Below are positions 24,840 to 36,889 of a stretch of DNA of 64,000 bases, in pieces. The stretch is from Nageia nagi. Taxonomy: Eukaryota; Pinophyta. Positions within the stretch are counted from its first letter, which is position 1, and every line of letters starts with the position of its first letter. Location of the stretch: the NCBI GenBank assembly GCA_050084985.1, contig JBITNC010000001.1, positions 209,126,001-209,190,000 on the forward strand. Reading direction: 5' to 3'. The notes under the pieces were generated by a model. The model made no database searches. It was given only the letters and a program-made list of their open reading frames with translations, and had not been told where the DNA came from. A program made the translations under genes and the position numbers.

Positions 24840-25260
24840 ACCTATACCCTACATCTACCTTTATGGGTTGTTAAATTTGAGGTGCTTCCATATTCCTTGG
24901 GAAAAAGAGTGAGTAATTATTATCACATTGATATTAAAGTCAATATTAGTGTTGTTAAAACCTCTTTCTTCTACCTTTATCTACAAGATCAAGCAAGAAA
25001 TTGCTCCTAGTAGACTGATAAAAGTTAACCCTAGAACATTGTTAAATTTCATAACTTCCATCATTTTTGGGATCAAGAATAAGAAATTATGCTTCACATT
25101 AAAATTACAAGTCAATGTTCTTTTAATACCATATTCCCTATCATTTTACCCCCTTTTGAACATCAATAAATTTCACAACTTCCATCTTTCTTTAGGATTG
25201 AGAGTAAGTAGTTGTTCTTCCCTTTGACTTAAAAATCAATGTTCTTCTTCCTATCATACT
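24840..25260 (+). repeat. Threefold repeat in the 3' region of F
   Basis: Units start near 24867, 25040 and 25160: TTCATAACTTCCATCATTTT, GGGATCAAGAATAAGAAATT, GTCAATGTTCTTTTAATACC. They match A 12400-12840 on the other strand. Confidence 0.78.
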
Positions 25261-25949
25261 CATTACCATCAACCTATAAGTTGTATATATTATTCTATAT
25301 GTAGTTATCTAATTATAATTATTTAAACCATATGTAAAAATAGCCAAGAATAGAAAATGATGATATTTGGTTATGTACTACTATAAACAAAATATTATCC
25401 TATCCATAACAACATTATCTTAAGCATAATAAATAACTACCAAGCCATTATCATATCAAATGAAATTGATTTATAAAAACATACATCAATATATTGAACA
25501 TTCCATCAATATAAAATAAGATGATCCAAATCTAAACATGCATATGTAAAAAACTTGGGTATATTATTCATCATCGTATCTAAGAAAACAACATATCTTT
25601 AAAACCATCATCATATTAAGAAATAACTAGAAAATACATACATCTAAAAGATATATCATATATCATAATAAAATATCTAGGAAGATAATATAACATCAAA
25701 TCATCATCATATAGGACATAATCATAATTATAAAATCATGCATGAGATAGCATCATATATATATATATATATATATATTTATTTAAAAAATAATCATACA
25801 ATATCCATTAACCAATCAAAAAATAATAATAGCATCCATTTGATGAAGCTAGATAATGACCACCATGATCCAAAATATGAATATAAAAATACATGATCAT
25901 AAATATAAGTCCATATCATCCTATCAAATATCTAACATGCAATGAAAAT

Positions 25950-27960
25950 AATAACATAACTAATAAATCCTCTAGGGCATACTCATAGGTAGCACCCTCT
26001 CCCTCACTAAGATCATTAGTCTTGCTAACTATTTTACCTAGCTAGACCACTCCCATTGATCCACCTGGACTCATCTCATTGCACATAGCTTAGATGACTT
26101 GTAGGTGATGAGATGAATATACTAGAGTCAAACTCTTATGATATATCATTATCCTAGCCTATCTACCATGTGTACTAGAAGTACCTTATGTATTACTAGT
26201 TATTGCTATAGGTAATATATATATGTTAATAGGAATATAATCCTATGGAGGAATGGATAGTCCACACTAGGTGCATAAGGAGGAACACTAACCAAACATG
26301 TGGAAACCACTTCCTGGTAATAATCCTGCTAGCGATAGATATCTTGAATAAATAAAGAGGATTACCTTTCCATACCTACTAAAGTACCTACTCCCTTAGC
26401 CCACTACTATTATTAAGTTTACATAATAGACCATGCTTCATCTATCTCTTTCCTATATATATTCCTCTCATCTCATTACTTGAGATGAGCAACATCTAAA
26501 TGTTGATACTTCTCTACCAATAATTGAGATTGTACCATACAAAATGTAAGCTCTAAAATCTCTACTAATAAAGAATCAATGTTGTGAACCTAAGGTGTAT
26601 GTACCTCCTCTATAGCCCTAACCTTCTTAGCTTGAGTCCCCTCCCACTGCTTAGCCACCTCAAGAATATCCACTATAGGATCCATATCAACTTCTTAAGG
26701 CTCTACAACACTAGGTCCTACCCAATAATCCTTGACCTACTATCTCACTCACCTATCCTACTCCTCCACATCTCCCTCCTCCTGCTTATACTACCACCAA
26801 GTAGTAAATATCTTCATAACTCTACATAATCCTTGGTAGACAACTCCTTAATAGCCTCCTCCTAAATAGGATTAGGATCCACATACACCAATGTCTAAAT
26901 TCCATAAATAAGAAGGGTGCCATCACATTGATACCTCACTAGCTTTGAAGGTACATCCTAAACTAAGGTGAAATAACATCTAACATGATCAAAATAAAAA
27001 TACTCTAGACACTTTACCCTCCAACCACTCAAAACTCTAGCCTAACAAATACCAATAAGCTTAACCTTGAGCTCATCCCATGCTAGGTAAAAATGATTTG
27101 GCTTGAACCTAACATGGTCTAACACCAACTAAGAAAGCATTTTCTAATAAAACCTAAAGTTCTTATGGATGCCAACCATTATATGAAGATAAAAATCCTC
27201 CCTCCATCTCATGATGTCATTTGGATACTTTGCATGATTGGAAAAACTAGGAATAGGTAACCCAAAATGTTAAGCAATTATGATATGATCATAAACCCAA
27301 GCCTACAACATGATCATCATAAAATATGAAGCTTTGTGCTCTTATGAATAGAAGAAAAACTCCTTGTAAATCTATGCTAACAAATTTGGTGCCCAAGCAT
27401 AAATAGTTCAATGCTAAATCTTATCTTCTACATTAGGAAGAAGCAACAATGGAAACCTCCCAATACTAGTATCTAGAAGAGCATAACATTGAATCATGCT
27501 TGTAAAGTATGACACTATCATACTCCCCTACTAGTCATCCATCCAATACTAGTAATAGTGAATAGCCCCTAAGTCAATCTCAAATGTAATAGTATCCACT
27601 CTATCAAATCCATATAAATAAGCAATAGCCAATAAAGCCTCATCTTGGTCAATCGTATGCTAGATCTATCAACCATGAATGGGAAGATGATACAAGTGAT
27701 GGATATGCTCCATCATTATGGTTATATTCCATTTTGGGAGATGAAAAGTGGAGGTAATATATTCCCACCTCTTAATTAGGGAAGCTAAGAAAGGATACTC
27801 CTAATGTATGTGATCCATGAAGGATCCAACTCCAAAACTCATGGTATGAAAGAAAGTATGATCTACCTCCATGAGGAACTAGCATCCCTCTACTACGATT
27901 GAAGGGTAACACCTCCTAAGCTTAAACACATATCAAACCTAGAAGATAAACATAGCTAAG
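25950..27960 (-). pseudogene. Antisense PMD (plant mobile domain) gene inside F, decayed
   Basis: Minus-strand reading from about 27905 gives a long colinear protein broken only by scattered stops. Near the start are HTFFHTMSFGVGSFMDHI, PFLASLIKRWEYITSTFHLP and HHLYHLPIHG. Further on come DEALLAIAYLYGFDRVDTIT, IGRFPLLLLPNVEDK, AWVYDHIII, KYPNDIMRWREDFY and ARVLSGWRVKCLEYFYFDHV. The R-W-...-T-F-H-L-P and L-P-I-H-G spacing and the later A-W-x-Y-[DE]-H are the pattern of the PMD (aminotransferase-like, plant mobile domain) family. That family is known from the Arabidopsis proteins MAIN and MAIL1 and from transposable elements. It reads against the direction of F. Most stops are TAG or TAA. The C-terminal part (26000-26360) matches the antisense ORF of B. 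Confidence 0.8.
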
Positions 27961-28434
27961 CTAAGTAAAAAAAATTACAACCCAAGGTCAAACATCAATG
28001 ATCAAAAAATATAAATTTACAATGATATGCTGATTGTGCAAAAAAGTATAGCAAATTATGCAATTATGAATAAATGTAATTGAATAAATATTCTACAATA
28101 TAAAAATAAATATACAATGATATGCTCTATATCAGGTTACAAAAAGTATACATGAAATGCATAAACTTGATATAAAGTGAAGTAATGCATGTAAAATCCT
28201 CAAAAGAAGATACCAATGAAACTTTAAAGGATTGGGATTAGATTTAGGATGAGTTCATCATAGATCTTTACAAGGGTGAAGTAATGAGTTGATCACTAAA
28301 ATGTGTAACACCTGATCTAAAGGGCACATGTTGATGATGTAGGAGTAAAAATTCATTGAATGCATGAATAAATAAGATATATGTTGTGCTCAAGAGATGA
28401 AAATTTTAGAGCTCAAAGTATAACAAATTCTCAA

Positions 28435-28647
28435 TGATAGGTGGTGTCTAGAGATATGTTTATAGTTGACAACCACCTATCAGAGTTCTTTTTCATATCA
28501 AAATATTTTGATATTATGGAAATAAAACTATTATACCTTTATTTATATCCTATAAATAGGAATGAGTTTGACTCCCAATAATAATAATAATAATCTTTGT
28601 TATATTCAAGATAAGTTAAAATATGAACCATGGTAAATGATATTGCA
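28435..28647 (+). repeat. Short LTR (213 bp), copia- or TRIM-like
   Basis: Starts TGATAGGTGGT and ends ATTGCA, and is followed by a tRNA-iMet-like primer site. A TATA box (TATAAATA, 28551-28558) is well placed. The first 48 bp form a perfect 11-bp inverted repeat, TGATAGGTGGT (28435-28445) and ACCACCTATCA (28472-28482). I did not find the partner LTR; it may be a solo or truncated copy. Confidence 0.6.
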
Positions 28648-28648
28648 T

Positions 28649-28664
28649 TGGTACTAGAACATGG
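28649..28664 (+). other. Primer binding site (tRNA-iMet-like) after the short LTR
   Basis: TGGTACTAGAACATGG resembles the TGGTATCAGAGC...ATGG complement of initiator tRNA-Met. It lies one base after the LTR end. Confidence 0.55.
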
Positions 28665-28689
28665 TATTGCATTGTAACATCAACTTTTT

Positions 28690-28778
28690 CTTTATTTATG
28701 TATTATTTCCATTAATAATTTAAGAAGTTTAAATATGATTTATTAAATAAATAAAAAATTATTTTTAGGTTTCTACAA
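28690..28778 (-). repeat. Edge of a Tat-type LTR (fragment)
   Basis: On the minus strand the sequence begins TGTAGAAACCTAAAAATAAT and TTAATAAAT, like the start of the B LTR (TGTAGACACTTAAAATAAAC). No polypurine tract lies to its right and only about 90 bp remain. Confidence 0.45.
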
Positions 28779-29539
28779 TAATACATGGATTTACATGAGC
28801 CTTTACCATAATACTCTTCAAACATATATGCCTCCCCATAACAAGAGCAAGGTTATCTATAATAAGAATATGAGTCTTCATAAGACTCTCCAAAATGATG
28901 GTATAGTCCTAAATAAGGCTCTTAAGACTCTCCATAGGGCTCTCTAAGTAGATCTTCAAGGGAACAAGGCTCCTCTTTTATCAAACAATATCCATGAGTG
29001 TTCTCATTACACCCATAAGACTCTTGTATTCTCCTCCATACACTTGCAGTTGTAACACAACTTGCAATGAGAGGAAAAACAACATTTTTGATACCTATTC
29101 TCAAATCCATAAGATCCAAGTAGTTTTGATATTTCTCCTTTTTTTTCTAACCTATTCTCTTCTTTTCTAAGCATATTGCATGTGAGAGGTTATTCATAAT
29201 TAACTTGTACAATACAAGTCTCTAGCTATTAAGAAAGTCTTTATTATTCTACTCTAGTAAGAATAATCTTCATGATCAAATTTTGGGACCTATATGGCCT
29301 AAAATATGATGGATATCCAACAATATTCCATTATTATGGACTCTCAACTAAAAGCAATTCATTCACACTTACAAAAATCTATTGGGAAGAGTGTTGTTGT
29401 TGATATCCATTACACTCTCAACAATTTAATAAAACTTTGGGTGTCTCTTCACATACTTATAAGAGTTTCTATAAATCTTTTCAAATACCAAAAATATCTT
29501 TTCTAAACCAATATATCTCCCAACTAACCTCTAATACCA
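28779..29539 (-). pseudogene. gag: Copia gag N-terminal relic with leader
   Basis: An open block (29119-28922) reads LRIGIKNVVFPLIASCVTTA, then SVWRRIQESYGCNEN. This is the pattern of the copia gag domain (UBN2-type, x-A-x-x-V/A-W-x-x-I/L-Q-x-x-Y). A preceding fragment near 29290-29210 reads KTFLIARDLY. Upstream is a tRNA-iMet-type primer site at 29528-29539 (TGGTATTAGAGG on the minus strand). After about residue 110 the sequence becomes serine-, tyrosine- and glutamate-rich and then stops at the LTR fragment at 28778. No protease, integrase or RT follows. Confidence 0.6.
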
Positions 29540-29542
29540 TAA

Positions 29543-30600
29543 TGAGAAGTATTCTACTTTCATTAATTTGAAAAATGAAATTCCTATATATGTAAGTATG
29601 TATGTATGTATGTATGTATGTATGTACATACAAACATATATAATATATTATACTAAATATAAAATCAAATTACATTATCACAAATTATTACAATTTAAAA
29701 TCAAACTAAACATGTTAAATCTACCCTATCATACTAAGAGACAACTTGACAAAATATCAACCCAAAATAACATCTAGACTAAAATTGGAGACAAAAATGT
29801 AGTCTCATGCAAGCTAAAATTAGCCCCTTAGGCTCTATTTTTAAGTGTGGTATGCTTGGTATAAATAAGGCTTGGTGCAATGCACCTAGTTCTAGGTGTG
29901 ATGCACCTTGGGCTAGGCATGATGCACTTGGTTTGCAAAATATTGAGAACTTAGTGCATAAGATAATTTATGGGAAAAAACCTAGTATGATTAATTAAAA
30001 TTTCAACGAAGCTAGACATGCATATACTCATTTTAAAGGTATATTTAAGCACTATATAATACAAAATTAATTAGCTTAATTGGATATATATAATATATGT
30101 TATGCCTTCTCAAACTTGACTTATCTATTTTACAAGTCTAGTTGATCTTCAACTCGAATGGTCTTCAATTGAGCTCTAATACTAATATTATCCATACTAC
30201 ATTTGTTGGTTGTTACTACATAAACACATAAATATTTATTAGATTTTAAATTAAATCAAATTTATAGAGAAAAAAATATATTTCTAATAGATGAATGGAC
30301 AAAGGTCTTGTACATTGAAAACTCTTACTATGATTTTGTAAGATTTTTCTTGATAATGGCTATTTATCTCATAAAAGGGTAACCTTTTCCTTGCTTTTCA
30401 AAGGAGGAGAAATAAATTTTAAATACTATATCTATTCACATTAGAGACTAATATTTCATAGAAAATTATACTATCATTAGATTATATGGTTTCTATAGGA
30501 GGGTAATGAGATTACCATTTTATACTTCTTAGTAGATTTTCAAAATGGAAGTGATCCACTAGATGGATTATATCAAGATGGAATGGTAATATAGAGCCAA
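29543..30600 (-). other. Probable copia LTR and second primer-site relic
   Basis: A minus-strand LTR should begin at 29543 (plus-strand TGAGAAGT, i.e. ...TTCTCA at its 3' end), just outside the primer site. I could not place its other end. A second primer-site-like string lies at 30173-30184 (minus strand TAGTATTAGAGC). A (TGTA)n tract occupies about 29589-29628. A few GATGCACC/GATGCACTT repeats lie at 29880-29930. No gene is visible on either strand. Confidence 0.4.
29589..29628. repeat. (TATG)n microsatellite
   Basis: About nine tandem TATG units (TATGTATGTATG...), the only tetranucleotide array in the window. Confidence 0.95.
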
Positions 30601-33050
30601 GAAGAAAGCCTTATACCCACCTCCTTTATAGTTTTAAATTATAACTGCTAAATTGAGAAACTACTAGCAGAACATTATAATGAAAATGTAAGGTATGTAG
30701 ATGCAAGAAATTGCAATACAATGGCTTTGTAACCTAGATGAAATTTTCTAGAACCTTCTTTGAAGCAAGAATGTAAAAAATTTTGGATTTTCACAAAATC
30801 ATAGAGGAGGTATTTGATTCTTATTGTAATGGTAAGGAATAAGTTCTATTTCTATAAAGCATAATGTTAAATGCTCTATAGAGGGATAAATAGTGTCAAA
30901 TCTATAAGATCAAATTAGAATATTCTTTAGTGGAAAATCTTAAATTATTGAGAGATTTGTTGAAGTGTTTGGATATAGCTAAATAAATAGATTATAAGAA
31001 GAAGTACTTCTTATAATACATGATTGAGAGTAAATAAAATTAATTAACATGGGGATGTGCATTGGATAAAAAGTTTAGTGATGCTTATGAAAAGCAATAC
31101 ATAGTGCAACAACCCAAAAAGAAAACTCATCTAATTTCAACTCCAAATGATGTTTTTAGGTCCAACAACCTAATCATTGACCATAAGAAGAAAAGAAAGT
31201 GGGAGATAGATAAGGAATAAAATAAAGAAGAATAATTTAGTGAACTATAAGAGAAACTAATATTCTCAAATATCAAAGTTAGCCAAAATGATCAGGGAAA
31301 ATATATGAAGATTGATAAATAATTTGCTAGGAAGACTAGTGTAAAAGAAGAATTGGCTTCTAAGAGAGAGGAAGAAAAGAAAAAAATTAAGCTTGGTGAT
31401 AGTAAGGAAGCTATAGGAAGAAGAAGAATTAACTAGTATAGCCTAATATCTTTCCAATATAGTTGCATCTTGGATGAGCTATCATGAATAAGAGCATGAA
31501 AAGGTAGATATTTACTTTATAGCTAAAAAAAGGACTACAAGGAAAAATTTTGGGATAATGAAAGCTTTAAACCTATAATATAATTCATGGATTCGGGTGT
31601 AGAGGGGAAAATAACTCTTATAATTGATGAAATACATCTTTAATAGACTTCACCATGACCAGATATTAAATATTCACCACATGTCATTAGAAATACTAAA
31701 ATCATTTCCTCATCCTTAGAATCTAATATTTTAGTGAAGAAGCATGATACAACAAAGGAATTTGCTCCTCATTTTGATGCTACTAGGGAATCTTTAGAGA
31801 AGATATATAGTTATTTATCCATTATGGTTATATTTAGAATATCTAATCAACTAAATGATATCAAAAATCATTTTAAGAAAAATCAAGAAAAGAGTAAGGA
31901 ATGTTATGAAATAGAATTATAAAAACTTCCTTCTATTCTTGGATAAATACAGTTTGAAATTTCTCTAAATATAAAGAATAACCTATTTATGATGAAGGCC
32001 TAAGAATTTTATTCTTACTAGAAATACCCATCATAACTAGTAAAAATTTATGTGTCCTTACATATAAATAAAATTAGTAGAAAGGAAAATAGCAATTATG
32101 CTATTATGGGTCTATACTAGTTGGATGTTGATTTTTTAAAAGTAGAAAGAGAATACAATAAGGTTGAGAAATAGAGGAAATATTTAGAACAAAAATAAGT
32201 CATTACTTAGCTAAGATCAAATTTCTCTTAAGGACTATTAATGATCTAAATCAAAAGTTAGACTCTATAAGCATAGATAAGGTTATGGAAGAGAAAAATG
32301 AATAGATCAAGATGAAAAATGTTGAATTAAAATTGATGAATAAGAAAAGGAAATCCCTAAAATATGAATTGGAGTAGTTAAAAAAAAACCTAACTAAAAG
32401 GGATGCTCAAATAGTGGTATATGCATGCAAATTTATTTGAAATGGAAGAAGAGATAAAAGGCTAATACATGATAAGAAAGAGAATGAATCAAAGTTGAAA
32501 GCTTTGCAATATTTAAATGTGATCAAGGATATAGAATTGGTAGCAATTCAAGAAGTTTCAAGTAATAAGGAAGTAGAGTTAGAGGAAAATTTAAAGAATT
32601 AGACTCTAAATTTGCCACCTAATGAATCAACATCGATTATACAAACTCTACTACTTGTTTCCCTAATGAAAATGCATGGTAAATATTTGAATAAGGTTGT
32701 TTTAAATATTAACTCCATTTTATTTGTAATAGATTATGTTTTTCATTATATGGGATTGGTAAGCAAGCATAAATCCAATTTTGAAGAGAAAAGGGAGATT
32801 ATTATTAAGATATAAGAAAAAGCTTAGAAGGCAACCAATCTATGTTAAATCAAGAAACAACTAATCAAGTCTAAAAATTGTATGAAGAGGCTCATGAACA
32901 TATGATAGCCATGATTGTGACAATCAATAACTTGGATCAAAACATTTTTAATAGAGATAGATGCATAAATACCCTAATAAAGGGATTGAATAAGTTATTA
33001 GACAAGTTAAAAACATTTCACAAAAATGATATGCCTATTCTCTATGATGA
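30600..33050 (+). pseudogene. Unclassified coding relic, lysine- and glutamate-rich
   Basis: Plus-strand reading is protein-like but shattered. Open blocks lie at 31734-31922 (NQLNDIKNHFKKNQEKSKEC), 32612-32815 and 32878-33063 (begins MYEEAHEHMIAMIVTINN). Codon use and charged helices suggest a long coiled-coil protein or the N-terminal half of a retroelement polyprotein. I recognise no domain, primer site or LTR that assigns it. Most stops are TAG or TAA, as in C. Chromovirus C inserted into its 3' end at 33050/58446, so its continuation, if any, is at 58446 onward. Confidence 0.4.
33046..33050. repeat. Left target site duplication of C (GATGA)
   Basis: GATGA precedes the 5' LTR of C and recurs at 58441-58445 after the 3' LTR. 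Confidence 0.85.
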
Positions 33051-33757
33051 TGATCCAAATTAGATCATGTGTTAGGTTATCCTTTTAGGAGAAATACTAA
33101 TTCTAGAGGTATATATGCTTGGAGATAGATCAAAGACCAAAATTTGGAGGTTTTTGTCATTCAATTTTAGGCCACCAACAATGTGTAAATTATTAATTTT
33201 ATGAAACTAATAGTATGCACATTTATGAATCAGTAGGGGAATTTGAAGAGACAATGGTATTTTAGGAGACTAAGTGGTTTAGGTTCCTTGGCTGATGTTT
33301 CAAGGTGTTTTTGAGGATTATTTAATGGTGTATCTCATTCTTGATTCTCAATGAGGATTGTAGAGTTTTGGATTTTTATAATTATAATAGTTTAAAGGAA
33401 TACTAAGAGTCATTCCAAAATTGTTGTAGTTATGAGATTGTTTCTTTGTGTTGTAGAAGATTGTAGTATATATAGGAGATTGTATTGCCATTATGTTGAT
33501 GGTATTTCTCTATGCATATAATATTGTAATGCTTATAGACAATGAGAAGATAAGTCTCTAATTCCATGTTGGATTAGCCCACATTGGGTGAACCAAGGTA
33601 AATCATTATGTGTTTGAGATTGCTAATTTGTGATTTACATTATGCAATTTTCAAATTTATATACAATTTGTATGATCTCATAATGGTGAATGTATTTTCA
33701 TTTGAATCTATAATCAAGGATATGAGTATCATATAAGAATCTAGCTATTATAAATCA
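33051..33757 (+). repeat. 5' LTR of C
   Basis: 707 bp, from TGATCCAAAT to TTATAAATCA. Matches 57771-58440 over its length, with many substitutions and small indels. Confidence 0.88.
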
Positions 33758-33759
33758 CA

Positions 33760-33771
33760 TGATATTAGAGC
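33760..33771 (+). other. Primer binding site of C (tRNA-iMet type)
   Basis: TGATATTAGAGC, two bases after the LTR; the expected string is TGGTATCAGAGC. Confidence 0.82.
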
Positions 33772-33911
33772 TTGTGTGCATCAAATTTGGGGCTAGAATT
33801 TTGGGTATTTTAGGCTACTAGTGGCATATTTTTTATGTTTGGGAGGAGATATCAAAGACTATAATTAATCCATAGGATCTTGATATTGGTCAAAAGGGAA
33901 GAGTGACTAAA

Positions 33912-34955
33912 ATGGATAATACAAAGGAGCAATAGTATATTGTTTGTACCATGATAGATATTAATTTTGAAAGGAGGTTTTTAGTAATGGAGAATCATTT
34001 GGGTTGTTTAGCTAAGTTGTTAGATACTGGAGCAAATACAAATGTTAATCAAATATATCATAATGTAGTTGGGAGATTTGATTCATCATATTCATAAAAT
34101 TGAATTCCATTCAAGGTGAAGGCCATAGTGGACATTCCTACTTTTGGAGGAGAGGTTTATGCAAAAAAGGTGAATAATTGGTTGAAATAATTGGAGGTTT
34201 ATTTGTAAATTCATGGTGTTGTAAATGATGTTGATAAAATCTCTTTTAATATATTAAAGATAAGTGTACATGCTTTAGTTTTATGGTAAAGCCATGTAGA
34301 AACTCTTAATCATGAATAGTTATTGGAAATATCTTCTTGGAATGAATTTAAGGAGTTGTTAAGAGATCAATTCTATCCATTAGAATATCACAATAAATAA
34401 TTAATGAAATTGCAATTCTTTAGAGAAAAAAAGAGGAAAAAATGTTCAAGAATAACTATATAATTTAGGAAATAAGATACTTTTCTTGGTGTTTCACTAA
34501 AATATACTCAAAATTTAATGATGTATATTAGAGGTTTACATAGTCATTTGTAAAATACTATCATGTTGTTTAATCCTACTAATCTTTATCAAGTATGTGT
34601 CCAAGCATAATACTTAGAAGAGGATGGTAAAGTAAGGAGAAAATATGATGCGTCCAAGAAGGCTTCAAATTTAAGGGGAGGATAAGAGAAAGGTAAATCT
34701 CAAGATAAAGGCAAAGGTAAGCAAGAAACTAAGACCACTAATATTTTAAAGAAAGAAGGTGATGGTAGACATTGTATTCATTATGATAAAGATGGTCATG
34801 TTGATGATAGATGTTGGAAATTAGACCCATATATGCATAAGAATAAGGAGAAAACTAATGATATGGTTCTTATATGTGATGATATTGTGGGTATTTTAGA
34901 TGTTGATGAGAGAGTAAATTATTTAACCATTCAAAAGGTTGAGGAACCTTAAGAC
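33912..34955 (+). pseudogene. gag: C gag (decayed)
   Basis: Starts at ATG 33912 (MDNTKEQ, then a stop). Core gag sequence is visible at 34120-34440: IPTFGGEVYAKKVNNWLK, LEISSWNEFKELLRDQFYP. The zinc knuckle at 34773-34814 reads CIHYDKDGHVDDRC, with the second cysteine now tyrosine, followed by WKLDP. Lysine- and glycine-rich sequence lies before it. Gag assembles the particle and binds RNA. At least a dozen nonsense codons and one or more frameshifts are present. Confidence 0.82.
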
Positions 34956-34956
34956 A

Positions 34957-35336
34957 TTAAAGAATAAAGGATTCAATTATTCCACCTCAAATTCTAAATT
35001 AAAAAAACCAAACTAGATTGCATTGTTGATATAGGTTCTCAAGCAAACCTAATTTCAAAAACTATGGTAAGTAATTTGGGATTAGAAACTTTCAACCATC
35101 CAAATCCATATCCTTTAGGTTGGGTGCATCATAATGCTAGTTTGCAATTCACTAAGCAATGTAAGTTGGAATTTGCTATTTGTGCAAAATACATCAATGA
35201 AGTTATGGTTGATGTTGTTCCTTTAGATATTTATGGTGTTATTCTTAGTAACCCTTATATATGGGATAGTGAAGGTATCTATTATAGAAGATTGAATAAA
35301 TTTTGGTTGATGAAAGATGTTTCTAGCTAGTGTATA
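34957..35336 (+). pseudogene. C aspartic protease (decayed)
   Basis: LDCIVDIGSQANLISKTMV near 35010-35075, followed by VMVDVVPLDIYGVILSNPYI in an open 88-codon block (35064-35330). The active-site triplet is D-I-G where D-T/S-G is expected. The sequence after it fits the flap and C-terminal part of a chromovirus protease. Confidence 0.82.
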
Positions 35337-35609
35337 TAAAAGAAAAAAAAAGGATACCTTTGGTCATTGCCAATTAGGTAAAACATCTTGTGAATGCTTT
35401 TAAATATTTTGTTTTGATCAAGGTGAAAATAGGAGCCTCAAGTTAGGTGAATCTCATGCTATCAATAATGTGTAATATTGACTGTAGCCATTAGTGACAT
35501 GTAAAAGAGAGGAATAGATGTAGGATTTGGTTTAGGAGTTTACTAACTTGTTTTTAGAGCCATAGGGATTATATTTTATTCAAAATATACAACATGATAA
35601 TTAGTTATT

Positions 35610-36345
35610 TCTTGATGCTTCATCTCCCAACATAGCTTTGTATTGAAAACTAGTTTTGGAGCAAGGAGATAAGACAATAGATTTAGGAGTTGATTGATCA
35701 AGATGTGATTAGATGAAGTACATTTAAATGTGGGTAACCTATTATTTTGGTTCCTAAGAAGGATCAATTTTGGATAATGTGCATTAACTATAGAGTACTA
35801 ATTAAAATCACCATCAAAAATTGCTATCCTTTGCCTCAGATCGATGATCTTTTGGATCAATTGCAAGGGACAAGATTCTTCACAAAATTGAACTTGAGGA
35901 GTGGATATCACCAATTTAGAATTAAGGAGGAGAACATTTGGAAGACTACTTTCAAGAAAAGATAATACCTATTTGAGTGGCTTATTTTTCCATTTGGTTT
36001 ATCCAATTCATTAGCCACTTTTATGAGGGTAATGAATGATATACTTTATCCATTTATCCATTTATTGATTTTTTTATTGTTGTATACTTGGATGATATTT
36101 TTTATTTATAGTTATACTTGGGAAGAACATGTTGTACATCTTAAAAAAGTGTTTCAAACTTTGCATGGGAAAAAATTATTATTGAAATATCCAAAATTTG
36201 AGTTTGGCAAAGAGTCTTTGGTGTATTTGGGCCATGTTATTAGTCATAAACAACTTAAGATAGATCCTAGTGAAGTAAGTACTATAGTAGATTTGCCAAG
36301 GCCATCTAATGTAAATGAAGAGAGGCATTTCTAAGGTGCTATATA
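35610..36345 (+). pseudogene. pol: C reverse transcriptase (decayed)
   Basis: Visible in order are VPKKDQFWIMCINYR (35747 onward), YPLPQIDDLLDQLQGTRFF, TKLNLRSGYHQFRI, a stop, FPFGLSN, then YLDD (near 36093, in a shifted frame), HVVHLKKVFQTLHGKKLLLK and YLGHVIS. These are the standard RT blocks of Ty3/gypsy. The catalytic Y-L-D-D is present but out of frame with the following block. Confidence 0.88.
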
Positions 36346-36429
36346 ATATTTGAGAAAGTTTATTGTTGATTTTTCTCATATTGCTTTACCTTTACATGAT
36401 GTAACTAGTAAGAGGCAAGTTTTCCAATG

Positions 36430-36884
36430 GAAGAAATAACAATAAACATCTTTTGATACTTTAAAGCAAAAGATTTTTAGTGCACCTATGCTAGCACTTT
36501 GTAATTTGTAGAAGCCATTTGAAGAGGAGACCAATGCAAGTGACTATGTCATGGGATCCATTTTGTTACAAAAAGGTAAACCAATTTGCTATCATTTTGA
36601 AAAGTTTAGTAGGGCTATTTTGAATTATCCTACTTATGATAAGGAAATGTATGCATTGGTTCAAGTTGTTAAAAATGATAACATTACTTAATAGGTAAAG
36701 AAATAATCATTCACACTAATTATCAACCATTAAAGTATTTACAAACTCAATCAAAATTGCAACAAACTAGACATTATATATGGATGATTTTTTTGCAATA
36801 ATTTCTTATAATAATTGAGTATAAAAAAGGAATACAAGATAATGTTACTAACTTGCTTTCTATACCACATATATCTATATATTT
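36430..36884 (+). pseudogene. C RNase H, cut by B
   Basis: NASDYVMGSILLQKGKPI, then YPTYDKEMYALVQ, matches the RNase H of Ty3/gypsy (first catalytic D in A-S-D and E in K-E-M-Y-A). The tail EYKKGIQDNVTNLLS leads to the B insertion at 36884/36890. The frame changes at least once. Confidence 0.85.
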
Positions 36885-36889
36885 CATAC
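36885..36889. repeat. Left target site duplication of B (CATAC)
   Basis: CATAC precedes the 5' LTR of B and recurs at 56177-56181. Confidence 0.92.

Larger units (their letters stand above)
22102..28434 (+). mobile_element. F: 3' part of a plus-strand Tat element
   Basis: In plus orientation this stretch has the same series of landmarks as the 3' region of B: the hairpin block (24150-24480), the threefold repeat (24840-25260) and an antisense gene (about 25950-27960). Gag and pol of F are not in the window; they should lie beyond the D insertion, to the left. I did not find the 3' LTR or polypurine tract with certainty; the right limit is set by a copia-like LTR at 28435. F is the oldest element of the left cluster because D lies in it. 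Confidence 0.65.

Noticed and set aside
29807-29998. Small plus-strand ORF with GATGCACC repeats
   Set aside because: Short, in a probable copia LTR or leader; repeats are imperfect and few.
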